37,524 nt of DNA from assembly GCA_021770655.1 (NCBI GenBank), contig JAETQO010000020.1, positions 1 to 37,524 of the forward strand. Reading direction: 5' to 3'. Positions 7,377-15,004 of the stretch are shown here, one piece after another; the stretch's first letter is position 1; each line of letters opens with the position of its first letter. This DNA is from Ruminococcus sp. Lineage in GTDB: Bacteria; Bacillota; Clostridia; Oscillospirales; Ruminococcaceae. Under the pieces are notes generated by a model. That model was not told the origin of the DNA and ran no database searches. It worked only from the letters and a program-made list of their open reading frames with translations. A program made the translations under genes and the position numbers.

Positions 7377-7630
7377 GGAGGCTCCCTACTGCCGGGGTCG
7401 CAACCGGTCAAACCATCGTTTGACACTGCAAATTTAACAATTTTTTTGCAGACGGCCACGCCCGGAACTGATTATCCCGATTTTCCAAAAAATTTCGCCC
7501 GCCTGCGGCGGGGTTGGGATTGCTCCCGCACACCCCGCCGCCACTGCGTTTCTCTGTCCTCTCTATTCCAAAATTTCAATGAACTTTTGCGCGCTCCCCG
7601 GCTCTCCGGCTCCCGCGCCCTGCTGTCCTT

Positions 7631-8800
7631 TCACTCCGGCTCTCGGTCCGGTCGTTTTCGTTTTGCGCTTCGCGCCGCCCTCGTTTTATCCGATTTCCGG
7701 GTCGTCCACGAAAACGCAGAGGGGCGACGAGTAGTGCGCACAAAGAACACCGGCACCTGGAATGTCTTGTACGGTGCCTCCTGGTCCTCGGCCGCCTCGC
7801 TTGCCGGCAGCCCGTATTCAACCAGCCCCGTGCCGTCGCCCATTTCCAGACCCACGCTCGTAGGGATCACGGGATAATAGCCGTTATAGCCGTCCCAGTC
7901 CGGCATGTCGGTTACACCGGTGCCGAAGCCGCCCTGATACAGTCCGTCCGCGTCCTTTTCGGCGTTATAGGGCGCCTGGCTGTTGCGCGTGCCCATGATT
8001 ACGGCAAACAGGATTTGCACCGCTGCCTGCGCTACAAACCAGTTGGCCTCCCACCCCTCGCCGCGCTTCCGCGCGTTGGTGCCGAATGTCGTTGTGCTCA
8101 GGTTCGTGGCCGCCATGCCCAGCATCGTAACCTGGGGAGCGTCCGCGCCTGGGTGTTTGGCTTTGTTCGCCACATTCAGAGCCGCCCCGGCACCGCCGCG
8201 ATAGCGCTCCGCCTCGCTGATTACCGAGCACAGCTTCTGTTCCGTGCGGTCCATTACAGCCGCACCCAGCCAGCTTGTGCCGCCGACGGGTATCTTCACG
8301 CTCTTGTACCCCTCCAGCGGTTTCAGCGTTATGGCCCAGTATGTGCGCGCCGCCGTTACTATCTCGGTGAAATACCACGCGCGGCTCCAGCACCACATGC
8401 ACTGTCCCATGCTGCCGTCAAGTGCCGCCGGGCTACCGTCCGCAAACCGCGTGCTGTCCTTGGGGTCCAGTTTGTGCAGCTCTCGGTCGTCCGTTACCAG
8501 ATAGCGGCCCAGCCCCAGCGTTTCCGGCAGACGCTTCAAAAAGTCAAGCGACCCAAACCATCCGCCCGCCGTCGGCGTCGCCTGGTCGTTGGCCCACCAG
8601 CGGCCCGCTATCGGGTTGCCGGCTTCCGCCACGGCTCGCTCAAGCTCCATGCTTCGCGTCTCGCCGCTGGCGTCCATTACCTCTATGCGCATGGCTCCCG
8701 GCTCGCCCTCGGCGGGGTCAAGCTCGTTTATGCGCTTGCCGTTCTCAAAGGCCGCAAGCAGCTCGCGCACCTTTGCTTCTTCCTGTTCGTTAAATGCCAT
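7631..8800 (-). CDS. Retroelement target protein (tail tropism determinant), C-terminally truncated and frame-shifted
   Basis: 389 residues as read. The N-terminal ~345 residues up to YKTFQVPVFF form a coherent structural protein, with GGTSWLGAAVMD, GMAATNLSTTTFGTNARKRG and MPDWDGYNGYYPVIPTSVG. This resembles the stem of retroelement-diversified receptor-binding proteins in Bacteroides phages. After PVFF the frame changes abruptly to a basic, low-complexity tail. At that junction lie the 21 bases shared with the template repeat. In the template's own frame the sequence continues as AHYSSPL, CVFVDDPEIG and a stop at 7686-7688, which looks like the natural C-terminus. The lectin-like domain and variable repeat expected between PVFF and AHYSSPL are missing. 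The cause is either a deletion or an assembly collapse. Confidence 0.75.
   Translation of the reverse strand: MAFNEQEEAKVRELLAAFENGKRINELDPAEGEPGAMRIEVMDASGETRSMELERAVAEAGNPIAGRWWANDQATPTAGGWFGSLDFLKRLPETLGLGRYLVTDDRELHKLDPKDSTRFADGSPAALDGSMGQCMWCWSRAWYFTEIVTAARTYWAITLKPLEGYKSVKIPVGGTSWLGAAVMDRTEQKLCSVISEAERYRGGAGAALNVANKAKHPGADAPQVTMLGMAATNLSTTTFGTNARKRGEGWEANWFVAQAAVQILFAVIMGTRNSQAPYNAEKDADGLYQGGFGTGVTDMPDWDGYNGYYPVIPTSVGLEMGDGTGLVEYGLPASEAAEDQEAPYKTFQVPVFFVRTTRRPSAFSWTTRKSDKTRAARSAKRKRPDREPE
7720..7740 (-). repeat. Remnant of the variable repeat (IMH-like 3' end)
   Basis: All 21 bases are identical to 7268-7288, the 3' end of the template repeat in coding orientation. Identity stops sharply on the upstream side: the next differences include non-adenine template positions, so they cannot be explained by mutagenic copying. 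This is the expected place of the initiation-of-mutagenic-homing sequence at the end of a variable repeat. Confidence 0.75.
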
Positions 8801-8833
8801 TTTAATGACTGTTTAAGGGTTGTTTATTTCTGT

Positions 8834-9481
8834 TTAATACTCGTTGCTGTATATCTCATAATCTTCATCACTCACCGCGCTTATGCTCACCGCCTGATAG
8901 TTCGCTTCGGTCATTTGTGTGGCAGCGTAGCTCTTTATCACGATTTTGGTAATGTCGAATATTGCCAGGAACTCACTGTGCACCTCGATCGCCGTTTTCG
9001 TGTCAAGCAGCTGCCGCAGTGTCCGCAGTTCGTCGCTCGGGTAGTCGTCTGTTATCACTCCGTCCCGCACCGCCTGCACGCCTACAACCAGGTTCACCGC
9101 CCAGTCCCCGGCGTTGATGTATTCCTTGACAGTCCCGTCCCGCCCGACAAGCGCCGTGCTCACTATCCGGTTCTCTCGGCTCACCGCCGCCACCGCGTCC
9201 GGCAGTTCCACCTCCAGCGTCCCGCTCTCGGTCTGCGCCCGCAGCTTCACCGGGCAAAGCACATAACGCCCCTCCCACCACGCGCGGTCCGTTATCGGCA
9301 CGCCACGGTCCTGCGCCTTGATTGCTTCGCCGCGACCCTCCCAGCTCGGCGCCTCGCCCTGGCGTCCCTCGCCGAAGCGCACAAGCCGCTTCGACATATA
9401 GTTCGCCCAGCTTATCGCTGCCAGGTCTATGCTGAACGGCATTTTTATGCCGCCTAAGCTCGGTTGTGGAATTATGCTCAT
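8834..9481 (-). CDS. DUF6046-like tail protein
   Basis: 215 residues. The middle and C-terminus (GTVKEYINAGDWAVNLVVGV, then YPSDELRTLRQLLDTKTAIE, then FLAIFDITKIVIKSYA) match the pattern I associate with DUF6046, a family of Bacteroidota phage tail proteins. Its start overlaps the tape measure stop (ATGA), and it sits directly before the retroelement target, so it is probably part of the distal tail or baseplate on which the diversified protein is mounted. An alternative start at the internal Met of KMPFSIDL is possible. Biochemical role unknown. Confidence 0.65.
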   Translation of the reverse strand: MSIIPQPSLGGIKMPFSIDLAAISWANYMSKRLVRFGEGRQGEAPSWEGRGEAIKAQDRGVPITDRAWWEGRYVLCPVKLRAQTESGTLEVELPDAVAAVSRENRIVSTALVGRDGTVKEYINAGDWAVNLVVGVQAVRDGVITDDYPSDELRTLRQLLDTKTAIEVHSEFLAIFDITKIVIKSYAATQMTEANYQAVSISAVSDEDYEIYSNEY

Positions 9482-11628
9482 GAGGTTGCCAGTTGGGTAT
9501 CGTTGAGCGCCCCGGTCAGGGTTTCAAGTATTACCGCCTTGACCTGCTCGGCACTTTCGCCGACGGTCGCGCTGTGTATCTCGAAACGCTCAACCAATTT
9601 TTCAATGTTGATTGTGATATTTTTGATTTTGCCGCCGCTGTCGCTGCCGCTGCTGCCGCCGGTTCCGGACGCACCGGAAAGGCTGCCGCCGGTAGGATCC
9701 ACCGTCGGGACTGTAACCTCCGGCACTGCGGCGCCTGTTGCGTTGGCTGCCGGCTTCTTGCCTTTTGACTTGGCTTTGTCGGCGGCTTCCTTTTTCGCGG
9801 CTTCGCTCATTTCGGCCTCGTAGGCTTCATTAAACGCCTGCCCTATTTGCTTGCCGTAGTCGCTGAATCCGGCTTTCAGCTTTTGCAGGGCTGCCGATAT
9901 GCCGCCGGCGTCCAGACTGAACGCCGCTTTAATCAAGTCGCCCAATGCTCCGAACACCTGCTTTGCCATGTCGCCTATGCCCGTAAAACAAGCCTTGAAC
10001 GCCGCCCATGTGCCTTTGAGAACGGCACGGAATTTTGCCGAAGTGTTCCAGAAATATGCGCCTATGGCTATAAGGGCGGCAATGGCGGCAGCCACCCAGC
10101 CGATTATCGGGATATTCATGATCGCAACACCTACGGCCCGGCACGCGGCGGTCGCGGTGGTGGCGAACACGCCGAATGAGGTTGAAGCAATGCCGGAGAA
10201 TGTGGCGGAAGCGGTGCCCCCTGTTACAAATGACAGTACCAGCGCCCCCAGCCCTTTCAGGGCGTTAAAAATACCGACGGTGGCAAACCTTACCAGGCCG
10301 ATTGTCGCACGGCCGATATTGCCGATAAAGCCCAACGATATCATGTTGCTGGTCGTTAGTGTGCCGTTCATCAGCGCGAGACTCACGGCGGCCGACCTTA
10401 TCCAGCCGGCCCAGTTAAGCCTGACTATTAAGAGCAGCCCTTTCCATACCGCCGTAAGCAACGGCGCGAGCTGGGCCACCGGCACGAGTGCGGAAGTCAG
10501 TACGCCGCACCAGAGCGAAAAATCGCCGGTCGCCTGGAATATGGAAATTTTCAGGTCCTCAAACCGCTGGTTCACCCGCGCCTGTCGCTCGGCGTAACTG
10601 TCCATGACAATAGCGGCCTGTTCGGTCGCGCTGTTGGTGCCTGTTACTGCGTCCGTGAAGCCTTGCAATGCGTCGGTGCCTTGGATAAGCGCACGGGCGG
10701 CGTTGGCATTTTCCACACCGAAAAATTTAGACAGCAGCGCGGAGTCGTTCAACATCGGTTTGAGCATTTCGAGCCGCTCTTTAAGGCTCTTGGAATTGTC
10801 GCCCAGAGCAACAACATCAATGCCTGCCTTTTCCAGTTCCTCGCGCGCCTGCTTCTCGACAAAACGGCCTTTGCTGAGCTGACCCAGAACGTTGCGCAGA
10901 GCGACACCGCCCTCGCTGGCTTTTTTGCCGGCCTTGTCAAGTACCTGGATTGCGGCGTTGGTTTCCTCGAAGCTCACATTTGCAGCCTTGGCGGCCATGC
11001 CGCACTGCTGCAATGCCGCGCTGATTGCCGGAAGCTCCGCGGAGCCTGCCTGTCCGGCTGCCGCCATTACGTTCATCATGCGCGCCATTTCCCCGGCTGC
11101 CGCTGTCGGGTCCTCCATGCTCACACCGTATTGGTTCATCGCCGTGGTAAGCACCTGCGCCGCCGCCACGCCGTCGCCGCCCATCAGTTTGCTGGTCGTC
11201 TGTATGCAGTCGCCCATCTCCCTGAGCGCGTCGGGATATTTGCCCAGTTCCGGCGTGAGCTGTGAGAGCAGCAGCTTGTAACCCTCCACGGCAACCGCCG
11301 CGTCCGTGCCGAACGCCTTGGCGCTCTGCCGTGCGAATGTCTCGATCTGTTTCAGACCGTCGCCCGTTACGCCGGCCACCGCGCTGAGGTCGTGCATCTG
11401 ACTGTCCAGCTTTATGCCCGCGCTGCTCAGCTGGCTAACACCGTCGGCGACGTTCTGGAAAACATCTTTGAGATATGAGAACGTGGCAAGCGCACCTGTC
11501 AGGCTCGCGGTCCGGCTCTGCGCGACCTCGGCCTGGGCGGAAAAATTGCCCGCCGCGGCACTCATGCCGCTTATCTGGGCTGTGAAATTGCCGCCTATGT
11601 TAAAAATATAGTCAAATACGCTTGCCAT
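9478..11628 (-). CDS. Tail tape measure protein
   Basis: 716 residues, the longest product in the tail operon. It starts MASVFDYIFNIGGNFTAQIS and has the TP901-type core: SQLSSAGIKLDSQMHDLSAV, then SAKAFGTDAAVAVEGYKLL, then the repeated helical DKAGKKASEGGVALRNVLGQ. Around residues 400-540 are several hydrophobic segments (ALVPVAQLAPLLTAVW, IGWVAAAIAALIAIGAYFW). The C-terminus is Lys/Ala-rich, then Gly/Ser-rich, then KNITINIEKLVERFEIH. It sets tail length and helps DNA pass the membrane. It follows the chaperone pair, as in most contractile and siphovirus tails. Confidence 0.92.
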   Translation of the reverse strand: MASVFDYIFNIGGNFTAQISGMSAAAGNFSAQAEVAQSRTASLTGALATFSYLKDVFQNVADGVSQLSSAGIKLDSQMHDLSAVAGVTGDGLKQIETFARQSAKAFGTDAAVAVEGYKLLLSQLTPELGKYPDALREMGDCIQTTSKLMGGDGVAAAQVLTTAMNQYGVSMEDPTAAAGEMARMMNVMAAAGQAGSAELPAISAALQQCGMAAKAANVSFEETNAAIQVLDKAGKKASEGGVALRNVLGQLSKGRFVEKQAREELEKAGIDVVALGDNSKSLKERLEMLKPMLNDSALLSKFFGVENANAARALIQGTDALQGFTDAVTGTNSATEQAAIVMDSYAERQARVNQRFEDLKISIFQATGDFSLWCGVLTSALVPVAQLAPLLTAVWKGLLLIVRLNWAGWIRSAAVSLALMNGTLTTSNMISLGFIGNIGRATIGLVRFATVGIFNALKGLGALVLSFVTGGTASATFSGIASTSFGVFATTATAACRAVGVAIMNIPIIGWVAAAIAALIAIGAYFWNTSAKFRAVLKGTWAAFKACFTGIGDMAKQVFGALGDLIKAAFSLDAGGISAALQKLKAGFSDYGKQIGQAFNEAYEAEMSEAAKKEAADKAKSKGKKPAANATGAAVPEVTVPTVDPTGGSLSGASGTGGSSGSDSGGKIKNITINIEKLVERFEIHSATVGESAEQVKAVILETLTGALNDTQLATS

Positions 11629-11651
11629 GTCGTTTTTATTTGTTATATTTG
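11622..11651 (+). promoter_or_regulatory. Rightward promoter at the tape measure start
   Basis: TTG (11622-11624, preceded by C) and TATATTTG (11644-11651) are separated by 19 bases. The -7 box matches TAnnTTTG exactly. It points away from the tape measure gene, towards the 41-codon frame at 11683. Confidence 0.5.
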
Positions 11652-11682
11652 TAGCGAGTTACACAAGTAACCGGTTTTAATT

Positions 11683-11808
11683 ATGCTCAGCTTCCTGTTG
11701 AAAGTCATTTGCTACGGCGCGCTCCTCGCTTATCTCGGGTGGGCTGCTTATGCGCTTTACCGGGCTGTTTTCAAAGCCGGCAAAAACGGGTCGCTCCCCT
11801 GGCTTTAA
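11683..11808 (+). CDS. 41-residue single-span membrane protein on the opposite strand
   Basis: It starts at an ATG about 25 bases past the predicted transcription start of the 11622-11651 promoter. The product opens MLSFLLKVICYGALLAYLGW and continues AAYALYRAVFKAGKNGSLPWL. One hydrophobic helix of about 22 residues is followed by a short basic tail, which predicts an inner-membrane protein with the C-terminus in the cytoplasm. It fills exactly the gap between the leftward chaperone and tape measure genes, and its stop codon overlaps the chaperone stop. The independent promoter and opposite orientation suggest a moron-like gene (for example exclusion, or a holin or antiholin). No family was recognised. 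Confidence 0.55.
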   Translation: MLSFLLKVICYGALLAYLGWAAYALYRAVFKAGKNGSLPWL

Positions 11809-12023
11809 TGCTTCTCGCCGAACAATGACGCTATGAGCTCCGCCCGGTTCCGGTTGCGCCAGCGCTCCAGCCATAAGGCCTGACCGTACAGCGCCGCCCA
11901 ATCTTCCTCACTTTCGATTTCATCGGCATTTATATGCAGGTTCGCCCGGATAAGGGCGCACCCCTTGGCGAATGTGTCCTCGTGGTCGTTCTCCGCCAGG
12001 GTGTGCGCCTCTACAAGTTTTTT
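11805..12023 (-). CDS. Tail assembly chaperone, frameshift extension (GT-like part)
   Basis: This frame has no convincing start of its own. It continues the upstream chaperone after a -1 shift at the A AAA AAC heptamer (12017-12023). After the shift it reads KKLVEAHTLAENDHEDTFAK, then IRANLHINADEIESEEDWAA, then LWLERWRNRNRAELIASLFG. The predicted fusion is about 184 residues, 114 from the first frame and 70 from this one. Two-product chaperone genes made by -1 frameshifting directly before the tape measure gene are conserved across long-tailed phages. The products coat the tape measure before tube polymerisation. Confidence 0.75.
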   Translation of the reverse strand, partial: KKLVEAHTLAENDHEDTFAKGCALIRANLHINADEIESEEDWAALYGQALWLERWRNRNRAELIASLFGEKH

Positions 12024-12358
12024 AGCGACCCCATGCAGCTGTTGAGCACCTGGCCGAGCTGCTTCTGAACGGCCATGAACAGAATTGCATCCTTGCGCAG
12101 CTCCTCGCTGCCTCCCAGCCAGCATTTGTCAAACATGATTTTGCCGGCTTCCACCTCATCGACCTTTGACACCTTGGTCACGGCCTTGATTGTGTCGAAG
12201 TCCGGGCGTTTGAAGTAGCCCACATGTGTGTCCTCGCCGTCCACGATGTCAATTCTGAACGCCTTGCGGTGCTTAGCCTTGAACGCGGCCACCTGTTCCG
12301 GGGTGATGCCCCCGTCGAATGTCTGCGCCTCTGGCGCCTTGTTTTCCTGTTTTTCCAT
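12011..12358 (-). CDS. Tail assembly chaperone (G-like part)
   Basis: 115 residues. It opens MEKQENKAPEAQTFDGG and then has GITPEQVAAFKAKHRKAFRI, GYFKRPDFDTIKAVTKVSKV and EVEAGKIMFDKCWLGGSEEL. The last is typical of small phage proteins located between tube and tape measure. The frame ends ...GSLKNL-stop only two codons beyond a canonical -1 slippery site, so most ribosomes stop here and some continue into the overlapping frame. It helps tail assembly and is not expected in the virion. Confidence 0.75.
   Translation of the reverse strand: MEKQENKAPEAQTFDGGITPEQVAAFKAKHRKAFRIDIVDGEDTHVGYFKRPDFDTIKAVTKVSKVDEVEAGKIMFDKCWLGGSEELRKDAILFMAVQKQLGQVLNSCMGSLKNL
12017..12023 (-). promoter_or_regulatory. 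Programmed -1 frameshift heptamer
   Basis: On the coding strand the bases read A AAA AAC in the correct phase (CTA AAA AAC TTG TAG), the most efficient type of bacterial -1 slippery site. A stop follows after one further codon, and the -1 frame stays open for 70 codons. Confidence 0.8.
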
Positions 12359-12433
12359 ACTGTTTTAATGTTGTTTAATCGGTTTTTAATTGGAGTGGGT
12401 ATGGCCGCCGGCTTTTGTCCCGGCGACCATGAT

Positions 12434-12880
12434 TCAGGCTGCTTTGCCCCATTCGATATGTGAGGGCACGCCGGGAAGTTCCACCTCCTGGCCGGTGTCC
12501 CCCTCTTTCCATTTGCGGGCGTTTTCCGAAAAATTGATATTGCGGATCTTGTCCGTTACAAGCTGCCCGCTGTCGGGGATATACTGCACTATGATATCCA
12601 CCGGGGGCAGGTCTTGGAGCCTACCCGTCGGGCTCTGCGCCGACAGTGCCTGCACCTCTTCCTGATACAGTATCAGTTTGCAGCTCGGCGTGATCCTGCC
12701 TTTGGCGCGGCCCACTGGGTGACGCCCGGCGCCCCACTTGTTCACTATCTCCTGACTTTCGCTGTACTCCACGCCGGTAATGCCCGTTACAGGCACACCG
12801 CCGATAAGCACTACGATGTCGGCCCATGATACAAGCATGCCGTTTACCATTGGTATGCCGTTGTTGATTACACTTGCCAT
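12434..12880 (-). CDS. Tail tube protein
   Basis: 148 residues. It starts MASVINNGIPMVNGMLVSWA, with VLIGGVPVTGITGVEYSESQ, RKWKEGDTGQEVELPGVPSH and IEWGKAA. The small beta-rich protein sits directly after the sheath gene and before the chaperones, which is the universal position of the tube (gpM in Mu; gp19 in T4). It polymerises into the inner channel of the contractile tail. The assignment is based mainly on size, order and pattern. Confidence 0.8.
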   Translation of the reverse strand: MASVINNGIPMVNGMLVSWADIVVLIGGVPVTGITGVEYSESQEIVNKWGAGRHPVGRAKGRITPSCKLILYQEEVQALSAQSPTGRLQDLPPVDIIVQYIPDSGQLVTDKIRNINFSENARKWKEGDTGQEVELPGVPSHIEWGKAA

Positions 12881-12904
12881 TGCTTTACGTGTTTGGGGTT
12901 ATGA

Positions 12905-14110
12905 TTATACGGTCTTTGCAAAACCGATTTTTATTCTCACGTGGCGCATTACCGGCACGGCCACTTTCTTGAGCACGATGTCAACCGTGCTGCTGGCGGC
13001 TACGTCCTGGTCGGGGTCGATCTCGGCTTTGTAGCCGCTCAGTTCCCCGGCTTTTTCCATATCCTCCAGCGCGTGCCCGGCCACTGTTTCCAGATGCGCC
13101 ACGGTGTAGCTGGCGAGTTTGCCGGTGTCGGCGTCCACATACACGTTGCCGCCGAGCTCCGGTATGAGGTAAGCACGCACGCCGCGCGCCCCCTTGTCCA
13201 TTGTGCGCACGCTCTCGATGCTGGCGTAGTCGCTTATGGCGGAGTCCATAGTGTGGCTGTCGTTCATATAGCTGCCGCTCTGCCCCTGCTGGGTAACAAA
13301 GAACAGGTAACGCGCCGTGTCCAGCTGCTCGACCAGGGCTTTGTCCATGTCGCGCAGCAGGGTGCCGTCGCCGAACGCCGGCAGGCTTATGCCGGTGGGG
13401 AATTCTTTCACCCATGCGATGCACTGGTGCACCTTGGCTTTGCTTATCAGGCCCAGCACCACGCCCAGACCGCTGACACTCGCTTTGGCGGCATTGGCTT
13501 TGTCCTTGTACAGCTCGGCGCCTGTGCCGCTGCCTGCCTGGCCGATTACCACGCTGACACGGCATTTGCCGCCGCCTGCCAGACTGGTGCTTATCTGCTT
13601 CACGTTGGCAACTTTCGGAGCATACACCACCGAAAGCTCCGCGCCCTGAGCTTCCAGCGTCGCGGCCTGTCCCTGGATTGCCGTCAGGTCGTCCTCGCTC
13701 GGCACGCGGTCGCCGCACCACACGCCGATCTGGCGTATGCGCCCGTCGGCGAAGTTCTGCACGGTCTTGATTTCCGCAAAGGTCATGTTATCCCCCTGCG
13801 GCTTCTCGAAGATGCCGACATACAGGCTGACGGCGGGGTTGATGCGGTAGAGCTCGCTCAGGTGGTAGTGAAGCACCCGCACGGCCCACGGGGCTGCCGT
13901 CTGCGTGCCGTCCGCTGCCGTGGTATAGTCCACGATCCCGGCGGCCTCGGCGGCGTCTATGGTCGAAAGCGCCTGCACCCTCTCGGTCTTGAAGCCCGCC
14001 GGTATGTCCCCGGCGGCCATGTATATGACCAGACCCGTGATGTGGTCCTCGCCCGGCAGCGACTTGGGTACGTTGCCGTTCTGGCGGTCTATGTTCAGAC
14101 TTGTGCTCAT
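12905..14110 (-). CDS. Contractile tail sheath protein (DUF2586-like)
   Basis: 401 residues. Features include LPGEDHITGLVIYMAAGDIP, RIRQIGVWCGDRVPSEDDLT, KAKVHQCIAWVKEFPTGISL, a conserved MDSAISDYASIESVRTMDKG segment, RAYLIPELGGNVYVDADTG, and a beta-strand C-terminus (VPVMRHVRIKIGFAKTV). These follow the DUF2586/sheath pattern of Mu-like phages of Bacteroidota. The protein forms the contracting outer layer of the tail and so identifies myovirus morphology. A long open frame on the opposite strand is a shadow of this GC-rich gene. Confidence 0.85.
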   Translation of the reverse strand: MSTSLNIDRQNGNVPKSLPGEDHITGLVIYMAAGDIPAGFKTERVQALSTIDAAEAAGIVDYTTAADGTQTAAPWAVRVLHYHLSELYRINPAVSLYVGIFEKPQGDNMTFAEIKTVQNFADGRIRQIGVWCGDRVPSEDDLTAIQGQAATLEAQGAELSVVYAPKVANVKQISTSLAGGGKCRVSVVIGQAGSGTGAELYKDKANAAKASVSGLGVVLGLISKAKVHQCIAWVKEFPTGISLPAFGDGTLLRDMDKALVEQLDTARYLFFVTQQGQSGSYMNDSHTMDSAISDYASIESVRTMDKGARGVRAYLIPELGGNVYVDADTGKLASYTVAHLETVAGHALEDMEKAGELSGYKAEIDPDQDVAASSTVDIVLKKVAVPVMRHVRIKIGFAKTV

Positions 14111-14469
14111 TTCGCGGTTACTTTTAGGGTTGTTTTATCGCCCAGGTTCCGGGCGTGTTCCCTGGCGTCCCCCTCCTGGGGGAAAACCTGCCCGTCGCTC
14201 GTCACCCATGCCTGTGTGAGCTGGTGGCGCTTGCACGCTTCCACCCCCACAGCTCTGAGGGCGCTTGCATCGGGGGCGGCCTCGGACTTGACTTTCGATT
14301 TTGACTTGCTCTCGCTCTTGCCGGGTTTCGCCGGAGCTGCGCCGATGGTTGCTGCTGCCTGTGCTATTTCCTCGGCACTCGGCGCATTGTCTTTGACGGC
14401 TTCGGCTATTGCCTGCAAGTTCTCGGCTACTGTGTCAGCGGCGGTTTTATTTTTGGTTTCGTTACTCAT
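14107..14469 (-). CDS. Small conserved protein between spanins and sheath
   Basis: 120 residues. The N-terminal half is low complexity (Ala/Lys/Ser-rich, KSESKSKSKVKSEAA). The C-terminal 45 residues look folded: EACKRHQLTQAWVTSDGQVF, then PQEGDAREHARNLGDKT. Its stop overlaps the sheath start. The position corresponds to small Mu genes between head and sheath, such as gp38. No function can be given from the sequence. Confidence 0.55.
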   Translation of the reverse strand: MSNETKNKTAADTVAENLQAIAEAVKDNAPSAEEIAQAAATIGAAPAKPGKSESKSKSKVKSEAAPDASALRAVGVEACKRHQLTQAWVTSDGQVFPQEGDAREHARNLGDKTTLKVTAK

Positions 14470-14473
14470 GTCG

Positions 14474-15004
14474 TTAGCGTTTTTTGAATTTGTAAATTAT
14501 CCACCCGGCTGCTGCCAGGATCATTATTGCCGTCGCCCATGCCGCGCCCTGTTTCATGCGCTCCCACAGGCTCGGTGCCTTGGTGGCCGTTACCGTTACC
14601 TCGTCCAGCTCCCCGCCCTCATATTCCAGGGCGGTGTCGCTCTCGGCGGTCGCGGCGGCTGCCGTCTGCTCGACCGTCCGGCTTGTGCCGTTCTGGTCGT
14701 GCCGTTGCTTTACGCGCGCTTTTACCGGCGGCAGTCCCGTTTCCGGGTCTTTGGGCTGCGCGGTGTCGTAGATTTCAATCTCCGTTTCCGTTACACCCTC
14801 CGTCTTCTCCGTCCGGGTCGTCTCGCGCTTTTCCTCGTTCCGGCTTTCGGTGTGCCCGGTCGCTGTCAGTGCCTCCGTCGCTTCCGTCCGGCTCTGCTCC
14901 ACCGCCTTTCGGCTGAAGCAGCAGCTCGTATTTGACAGGGCAGCGGTCAACATGAGGACAGCCCCAAATGCGCTCCAAAGCCTTGTTGAGCCTCTGAACA
15001 TCAT
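14474..15004 (-). CDS. Candidate unimolecular spanin (lipoprotein with C-terminal membrane anchor)
   Basis: 176 residues. The N-terminus is a signal peptide with a late Cys (LWSAFGAVLMLTAALSNTSC), consistent with a lipoprotein under the loose Bacteroidota lipobox rules. A charged, Thr/Glu-rich periplasmic part follows. The C-terminus is one transmembrane helix and a basic tail (AAWATAIMILAAAGWIIYKF, then KKR). Lipid anchor plus C-terminal span is the layout of u-spanins such as T1 gp11, which fuse inner and outer membranes at lysis. It overlaps the next upstream gene by 230 bases in another frame and lies next to the endolysin. Confidence 0.6.
   Translation of the reverse strand: MMFRGSTRLWSAFGAVLMLTAALSNTSCCFSRKAVEQSRTEATEALTATGHTESRNEEKRETTRTEKTEGVTETEIEIYDTAQPKDPETGLPPVKARVKQRHDQNGTSRTVEQTAAAATAESDTALEYEGGELDEVTVTATKAPSLWERMKQGAAWATAIMILAAAGWIIYKFKKR

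Noticed and set aside
7741-7860. Full-length variable repeat adjoining the 21-base match
   Set aside because: Aligning further upstream gives mismatches at non-adenine template positions, so this stretch is not a mutagenised copy of the template.
8015-9457. A 480-codon plus-strand open frame opposite the DGR target and DUF6046 genes
   Set aside because: Arg/Ala/His-rich shadow of the two real minus-strand genes; no start context.
12941-14935. A 664-codon open frame on the plus strand opposite sheath and spanin genes
   Set aside because: It is the antisense shadow of the GC-rich sheath gene; its His/Ala/Val/Arg-rich composition and lack of any motif do not look like a protein.
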